Of a stretch of DNA of 24,033 nucleotides, positions 20,457-24,033 are shown piece after piece. The stretch spans positions 1 to 24,033 of the IMG/VR virus record IMGVR_UViG_3300037319_000142. One strand, 5' to 3'. The position numbers and the translations under genes are program-made. Under the pieces are notes generated by a model. That model was not told where the DNA came from. It made no database searches and saw nothing but the letters and a program-made list of their open reading frames with translations. Within the stretch, counting starts at the first letter, position 1. The number at the start of each line of letters is the position of its first letter. Source of the DNA: a virus.

Positions 20457-21771
20457 CTTCCCACGATAAGCTGGGTTTAATCTCGAACCAGTAACGCATC
20501 ATGACCATATCTGAGTAATCGGGGGAACGCCCTAACTGCTCTTTTACGTCCTCTTTGCTCATTATTTCAAGTTTCCCGTCCTTGTCCATATTCTTTTGCT
20601 TGACATATTGAAGTTCTTCGATTAGTTTTTCTTTGGCTACGCCGTCGATGCCGAAATAAATCAAGTTATTATTAATCAAATCGCTAATTCCATAATAGCA
20701 TTGAGTTTTTAAGTTACGGTAATTTTGCTCTACTGTGCCAATTTTCAGGGCCCTAGACCCGTTCACAAACCCTTTACATTTCATGAAGTCTACGACCCCG
20801 CCACCTACGCCATCTTCATCTACGATTATATTTGATAATGGGATTTGGTATTGTGTCCGCAATCTTTCTAACTCTTCTTTGACTTGATCTAATCCGCTTT
20901 TGTCAATGGTCACAATCTTAAATAATCGAAGTCCAGACCAAACACCGATAACCGTCTTGTCTCCACCAAATCGGGCGATGTCGGCAACAATATACTTTGT
21001 GCCTGAATCTACAAAAGCGTTTGTGAAAGTGTTTAATATATTTTCGTATGGAATTAATATTGATTTATCGTCGTCGTATTCCCAATTGCCAAAAAGCAAA
21101 CGTTGTTTTGATGCATCAGGAAGTGTTATTAGGTTTTGCCTATAATGCTTTGAGATGAACGGATTATCTGTCAATAATGCCTGAATAAATCTCTTATTAT
21201 CTGGTATTGTTCTGTCCTTTTGGGGTTTGTAGAACTCCGTGTACACCCAATTTTTTGAGGGGTTACACGTGCCTAATATTTTCGGAGTAAGTCCGTATTC
21301 ATCTAACTTGTATCTAATTCGAGACTTTAGGATAGTCCACGCCTTGTAAACGATTTGATTGCATTCGTCTACAAATGCACCCGTAATTTCAAGTGAACCT
21401 AGTTCATCAAATTCTGGGTCGGATGGATAAAGGAATAAATCTTTTAGCAAAATTACCGAACCATTTTGAAATAATATTGACTTAGATTGTTGGTTTAGTT
21501 TATAATGCTCTCCCGCCTTCATGCCTATCATTTTTGCAACGGCAAAGAACGAATTAAGTGTAGTTTCTTTGAGCGTAGACAATTTTGCCCTGCCAATTAT
21601 CCACCGTGTTTCAGGATACCTTAACGCTTGTTTTATTATCCAATAACACCCTAGAAACGACTTCGCACCACCTGCACCACCACCGAAGATTAACTCATTA
21701 ACCTCCGGCGATTCCAGAATATCAAGGGCTGTCGATTGCTTTATCGTCAGCAACATATTGTTTAGTTTCAT
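20449..21771 (-). CDS. terL: Terminase large subunit
   Basis: The 440-residue DNA packaging motor has both domains. ATPase: Walker A GGGAGGAKS at residues 30-38, Walker B ITGAFVDE at 129-136 with the catalytic Glu136, coupling motif GTCNPS at 167-172. Nuclease of RNase H type: first Asp in VADIARFGGD (Asp264), second acidic group in VDEDGVGGG (317-325) and last Asp in RSPDYSDMVM (Asp421). All key residues are present, so it should be active. The ATG at 21771 overlaps the small subunit by 50 bp; an ATG at 21756 (MLLTIKQ) would shorten the overlap. It cuts and pumps DNA into the procapsid with the portal. Confidence 0.95.
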   Translation of the reverse strand: MKLNNMLLTIKQSTALDILESPEVNELIFGGGAGGAKSFLGCYWIIKQALRYPETRWIIGRAKLSTLKETTLNSFFAVAKMIGMKAGEHYKLNQQSKSILFQNGSVILLKDLFLYPSDPEFDELGSLEITGAFVDECNQIVYKAWTILKSRIRYKLDEYGLTPKILGTCNPSKNWVYTEFYKPQKDRTIPDNKRFIQALLTDNPFISKHYRQNLITLPDASKQRLLFGNWEYDDDKSILIPYENILNTFTNAFVDSGTKYIVADIARFGGDKTVIGVWSGLRLFKIVTIDKSGLDQVKEELERLRTQYQIPLSNIIVDEDGVGGGVVDFMKCKGFVNGSRALKIGTVEQNYRNLKTQCYYGISDLINNNLIYFGIDGVAKEKLIEELQYVKQKNMDKDGKLEIMSKEDVKEQLGRSPDYSDMVMMRYWFEIKPSLSWEVA

Positions 21772-22144
21772 TCAAGACAAACGTTGTTTCTGTTTTTGCT
21801 TCTACGTGTTGCATAGCCTTGCCGAACATGAAGTCCCTAAAATCGGCAAGAGTTTTGCCTGACGACCTTTCGTCAGTCATTTCACGGATGATTAATCGCA
21901 AGGCTAAAGGCTGCTTATCATCTTCGGCTATCTCTTCTATTTCAGATTGCTCTAGCGAATACAAAAATGCATAGACTTCTACTAACTGTTCTTTCGTTAC
22001 AGCTTCGTACCCTTTTGCTTTGCATTCGTCTATTAGTAACCGAAAGGACTTCTTTTTTCGTCCATTATTTGCGGGCTGATTATCTGACCTAAATTGGGTC
22101 GCTTTGCCTAAGTCGGTTGGTTGGTCCTCTCCAAATTTTGCCAT
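21722..22144 (-). CDS. Terminase small subunit (probable)
   Basis: The 140-residue protein stands directly before the large subunit. An N-terminal disordered stretch with FRSDNQPANNGRKKKSFR resembles the start of small-terminase-like phage proteins that recognise DNA, followed by helices (LLIDECKAKGYE, LVEVYAFLYSLEQSE, PLALRLIIREMTD, DFRDFMFGKAM) and a charged tail. The protein should bind the packaging site and regulate the large subunit. No helix-turn-helix can be named with confidence. A tandem 11-bp repeat lies 7-28 bp upstream of its ATG. Confidence 0.75.
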   Translation of the reverse strand: MAKFGEDQPTDLGKATQFRSDNQPANNGRKKKSFRLLIDECKAKGYEAVTKEQLVEVYAFLYSLEQSEIEEIAEDDKQPLALRLIIREMTDERSSGKTLADFRDFMFGKAMQHVEAKTETTFVLNETKQYVADDKAIDSP

Positions 22145-22150
22145 TGTGTC

Positions 22151-22172
22151 GCCGTTTTATCGCCGTTTTATC
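22151..22172. repeat. 11-bp tandem repeat (two copies) before the terminase small subunit
   Basis: On the plus strand GCCGTTTTATC occurs twice in succession (22151-22161, 22162-22172). It is located 6 bp upstream of the ATG at 22144, between it and the stop of the 47-residue gene. A role in translation or as a protein-binding site, for example by the small terminase, is possible. Confidence 0.6.
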
Positions 22173-22184
22173 TCAGTTTACGAA

Positions 22185-22328
22185 TTAAAAACCAACCTCT
22201 GCGATGTCTGCGGCTAATTGTGATGCAGTTTGTCGTTTTGGTTTTCTTTTTGAACCCCTCGATTGTGGAGCAAACCCTAATGCTCTTGCCTTATTTATCC
22301 CTTCGTATTTGTCGCTACCTGACCCCAT
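22185..22328 (-). CDS. Small basic protein (47 residues) before the terminase
   Basis: This short gene starts with ATG 22328 inside the end of the PLD-like gene (34 bp overlap) and ends 40 bp before the small terminase. The product is MGSGSDKYEGINKARALGFA followed by a Lys/Arg-rich stretch (SRGSKRKPKRQ) and a short helix (TASQLAADIAEVGF). It is strongly basic and could bind nucleic acid. I know no family. Its existence is supported by the overlap and by otherwise empty space. Confidence 0.6.
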   Translation of the reverse strand: MGSGSDKYEGINKARALGFAPQSRGSKRKPKRQTASQLAADIAEVGF

Positions 22329-22978
22329 AATTTTCTATACCTTAGTGATTTTTTAATTGTCTTATAATAATCGACTATCCTTTGCTGATATTCAAAGTTG
22401 AAATCGTATAACGCCTTACTTTCTTCTACAACAATTTGTTCAATATTGCTCGAACTTCTTAGATTGGCTGACCCGTGAATGCAAACAAACTTCCCACATT
22501 CAGTTTCAAAAATACACATCTTGCAATGGCTCCCCGCCACAGCTAACTGGAACATATCGTTTTTGTTCAGGTGGTGATAGATGTAAGGAACCAACCCTTG
22601 TCGCTCGTGACTGAAAAAGTAATCTGAAACTATCAGGTCCAATTTCTCCAAATAACCACCTTCGACTAAATTCACTAAAGAATCTACGTTTGCGGCACTC
22701 AGAGATAATGTTGAAATAGTCATTGACTTTATCAACCAGTTATTTTTCACAATTAGGGCTTCGATATAATCCCCAAAAATAAACTTACCGTCGATAATGA
22801 CGAAGTGTCGGCAGTCCTTTTCTATGGGCAAATCATTTGCCAAATCTTCTGCTAACTGATATTTTAAGTATTGCTCATCTATCTCGTATATTTTTCTTGG
22901 GGTAATGTAGGCTGTGTCAAATTTCTTCGCACCACCTACATTGATGTCTATTGTGATTGGTCTTATGTTAATTTCCAT
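22295..22978 (-). CDS. Phospholipase D-like domain protein, probable nuclease
   Basis: The 227-residue protein carries a single HKD-like catalytic motif: HCKMCIFE (His151, Lys153), then HGSANLRSSSNIEQ (Gly-Ser-x-Asn at 169-172, Glu180), preceded by a beta-rich domain (FVIIDGKFIFGDYIEAL, MTISTLSLSAANVDSL). In the second part of the motif the usual Asp is replaced by Glu158 or absent. One motif per chain suggests a dimer, as in the Nuc family of PLD nucleases. The place directly before the terminase genes is where phages often keep an HNH endonuclease, so a role in DNA packaging is likely. ATG 22978 is preferred over 23017, which would place the start upstream of the 21-bp motif. Confidence 0.8.
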   Translation of the reverse strand: MEINIRPITIDINVGGAKKFDTAYITPRKIYEIDEQYLKYQLAEDLANDLPIEKDCRHFVIIDGKFIFGDYIEALIVKNNWLIKSMTISTLSLSAANVDSLVNLVEGGYLEKLDLIVSDYFFSHERQGLVPYIYHHLNKNDMFQLAVAGSHCKMCIFETECGKFVCIHGSANLRSSSNIEQIVVEESKALYDFNFEYQQRIVDYYKTIKKSLRYRKLWGQVATNTKG

Positions 22979-22983
22979 AATTG

Positions 22984-23005
22984 TAATATAACGCAATATA
23001 GCGAT
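22984..23005 (-). promoter_or_regulatory. Operator-like 21-bp motif, copy A
   Basis: On the plus strand TAATATAACG (22984-22993) and CAATATAGCG (22994-23003) are followed by AT. It lies only 5-6 bp upstream of the PLD-like gene ATG. It matches copy B at 18 and copy C at 17 of 21 positions. Because it is so near the start codon, a bound protein could block transcription, or the motif may replace the -7 region of a phage-type promoter. Confidence 0.65.
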
Positions 23006-23116
23006 TTTAGGTTTCAAAAAAAAGTCTATTTTTCTTGGATTACGAAAGACAACCGGTTAGTGTTGATGCCATACGGCTGTCGCCGAACAGCACAAACAGG
23101 AACGTTGTAAGAAATA
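23006..23116. other. Intergenic region with inverted repeats
   Basis: This gap holds a small hairpin GCTGT-cgccga-ACAGC (23076-23091) and one arm of a 9-bp perfect inverted repeat, CACAAACAG (23091-23099) with CTGTTTGTG (23126-23134) inside the end of the next gene. On the minus strand an eight-T run follows further downstream, too far for a textbook terminator. It could end the upstream transcript before the packaging block. Confidence 0.35.
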
Positions 23117-23323
23117 CTACAAAAACTGTTTGTGTTTTGAGCGTATAATAGAACGCTTCATAATTTTGCAGTTCTCATCTTCGTAATCCTCTAAATCCAA
23201 ATCCCTGTTTTGATACATTGTATGTTTTGATATTTGAATCATTTCAGATTCATTGTCAAAAAGCACTTTTAGCGAACCGTATAAAACTACACGGTTCGCT
23301 TTTTTGTCGATGAATATTAGCAT
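23117..23323 (-). CDS. Hypothetical small protein
   Basis: This 68-residue protein starts with two beta-strands (MLIFIDKKANRVVLYGSLKVLF), has an acidic middle (RDLDLEDYEDENC) and a strongly basic end (KIMKRSIIRSKHKQFL). No family is recognised. Its ATG shares one base with the stop of the preceding gene (TAATG), so both are translationally linked. The ORF uses A+T-rich codons like the neighbouring genes at this end. Confidence 0.65.
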   Translation of the reverse strand: MLIFIDKKANRVVLYGSLKVLFDNESEMIQISKHTMYQNRDLDLEDYEDENCKIMKRSIIRSKHKQFL

Positions 23324-23706
23324 TAGTCTATTGTATAATTTGGGGTAAATGCTACTTCTTTTACACTATTTACTGCTGCAAACAAAACCTTGATGGTGTC
23401 ATCCATCGTCTTCGTTTGCACTTCCAGTTCTTGTATGTATATGGACTTATTATTTTGTAAGTATTCGGTGAGTTCTATAAGTTCGTCAACTGACGCATAA
23501 GTATCTACTGAAAAGTGATCGGTAATATATTTATTCGTAATGTTTTTTCTTTCTATCAAAAACATTACACACTCGCTCAATGGCATGGTTAATGCTTCTA
23601 AAAATGCTTCTTTATTTTTTCTGAAAAGTTCAAGTGCTGTATTTTCCATTTTCATATCATCAGTTAAATCTACGTTGCTATTTTTAAAATTATGTAAAGT
23701 TGTCAT
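23323..23706 (-). CDS. Hypothetical protein
   Basis: This 127-residue protein is acidic and largely helical (ALELFRKNKEAFLEALTMPLSECVMFLIERKN, then TYASVDELIELTEYLQNNK and TKTMDDTIKVLFAAVNSVKEV in shortened view). It may be a coiled-coil accessory protein. There is no recognisable motif, signal peptide or membrane segment. It lies 26 bp after the HTH-like gene and overlaps the following gene by one base; the set probably belongs to the early/middle region that precedes the structural genes. Confidence 0.7.
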   Translation of the reverse strand: MTTLHNFKNSNVDLTDDMKMENTALELFRKNKEAFLEALTMPLSECVMFLIERKNITNKYITDHFSVDTYASVDELIELTEYLQNNKSIYIQELEVQTKTMDDTIKVLFAAVNSVKEVAFTPNYTID

Positions 23707-23732
23707 TTTCTTAGTTTTTGTTAAACAATATA

Positions 23733-23933
23733 TTAAATAAATTTGCTTGATTCTTTCAATCCGTTCTCCAACTCAAAAACGATTATCATTCCTTTGATTG
23801 GGAACTTCTTAGCGGAGTAGAGTGAACTCAAGAAGCTCTGGCGGCTTCTGTACCCGCACATCTCTGACACCTTCGTATCAGTCCAGTCATAGTGGACTTT
23901 CATACGGTCATAGCGTTCTTTCCAAGTCATCAT
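23733..23933 (-). CDS. Small HTH-like protein
   Basis: The 66-residue product starts at ATG 23933, just after the stop of the previous gene (TGATATGATG), not at an in-frame TTG at 23975 that would overlap that gene. It reads MMTWKERYDRMKVHYDWTD, then KVSEMCGYRSRQSFLSSLYS and KKFPIKGMIIVFELENGL. The core resembles a Cro/XRE-type helix-turn-helix with recognition helix around SRQSFLSSL, similar in layout to small phage regulators of Bacteroidota. It may regulate early genes. The assignment rests on pattern only. Confidence 0.55.
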   Translation of the reverse strand: MMTWKERYDRMKVHYDWTDTKVSEMCGYRSRQSFLSSLYSAKKFPIKGMIIVFELENGLKESSKFI

Positions 23934-23934
23934 A

Positions 23935-24033
23935 TCAAAAATTGAAGTCAACATCAAAGTTTGCATCTGATTCAAAGACGACCTTGCCGAACTCCGAAAG
24001 ATTGTCTATCCAGACCATAGGGTCTTTGTCTGT
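23935..24033 (-). CDS. C-terminal end of an unknown gene (5' end beyond the window)
   Basis: The last 32 codons of a minus-strand gene are visible, ending at TGA 23937-23935, two bases before the next ATG. The residues read DKDPMVWIDNLSEFGKVVF and ESDANFDVDFNF, an acidic tail. Function cannot be told. The tight junction with the HTH-like gene supports that it is a real gene in the same unit. Confidence 0.6.
   Translation of the reverse strand, partial: TDKDPMVWIDNLSEFGKVVFESDANFDVDFNF

Noticed and set aside
1-24033. CRISPR arrays, tRNA genes, insertion sequences with terminal inverted repeats, integrase or attachment sites
   Set aside because: None was seen on either strand; repeats found are the fibre modules, the control motif, the island repeats and one tandem repeat.

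Overview
The window is the head-and-tail gene block of a tailed phage or prophage with HK97-type capsid genes and a long non-contractile (siphovirus-like) tail, from a host in the Bacteroidota. The host call rests on promoter-like boxes of the form TTG-N20/21-TAnnTTTG, the lack of convincing Shine-Dalgarno sequences, three signal peptides that end in Ala-Gln (NAQ or HAQ), and protein styles common in that phylum. No integrase, lysis gene or attachment site is visible, so prophage and free phage cannot be told apart here. No tRNA, rRNA or CRISPR array was seen, and no stretch over 300 bases lacks a gene.

Nearly everything is read from the minus strand, from the right end to the left. At 24033-23117 lie the end of an unknown gene, a small HTH-like protein and two unknown small proteins. 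At 22978-18299 comes the packaging block: a PLD-like protein, a 47-residue protein, the terminase small and large subunits, the portal and a MuF-like head protein. This block is then interrupted by a plus-strand island at 16753-18252: a possible regulator, the stub of a serine recombinase, a SLOG-family (DUF2493) protein and two unknown small proteins. Two sets of direct repeats mark where segments were inserted. The minus-strand series resumes at 16645 with the prohead protease, major capsid protein, connector and neck proteins, tail completion proteins, tail tube, a G/GT tail chaperone pair made by a -1 frameshift, the tape measure protein and a 1,863-residue tail tip/fibre protein ending at 4023. 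At 3954-1 there is a last series: an unknown protein, a fibre or baseplate protein, and four tightly coupled genes. Three of these four carry Sec signal peptides and one is a DUF1353 protein.

The most interesting signal is a 21-bp intergenic motif built from two 10-bp direct repeats (YAATATWRYG twice, then AT). It occurs three times in the same orientation, each time directly upstream of the first gene of one of these three minus-strand series (22978, 16645, 3954). The copy at 16.7 kb also overlaps the -33 element of the divergent plus-strand gene at 16753, whose product may be the protein that binds it. This looks like a phage-specific control circuit for the structural genes. Genes within each series mostly overlap by ATGA or a few bases, which suggests translational coupling.
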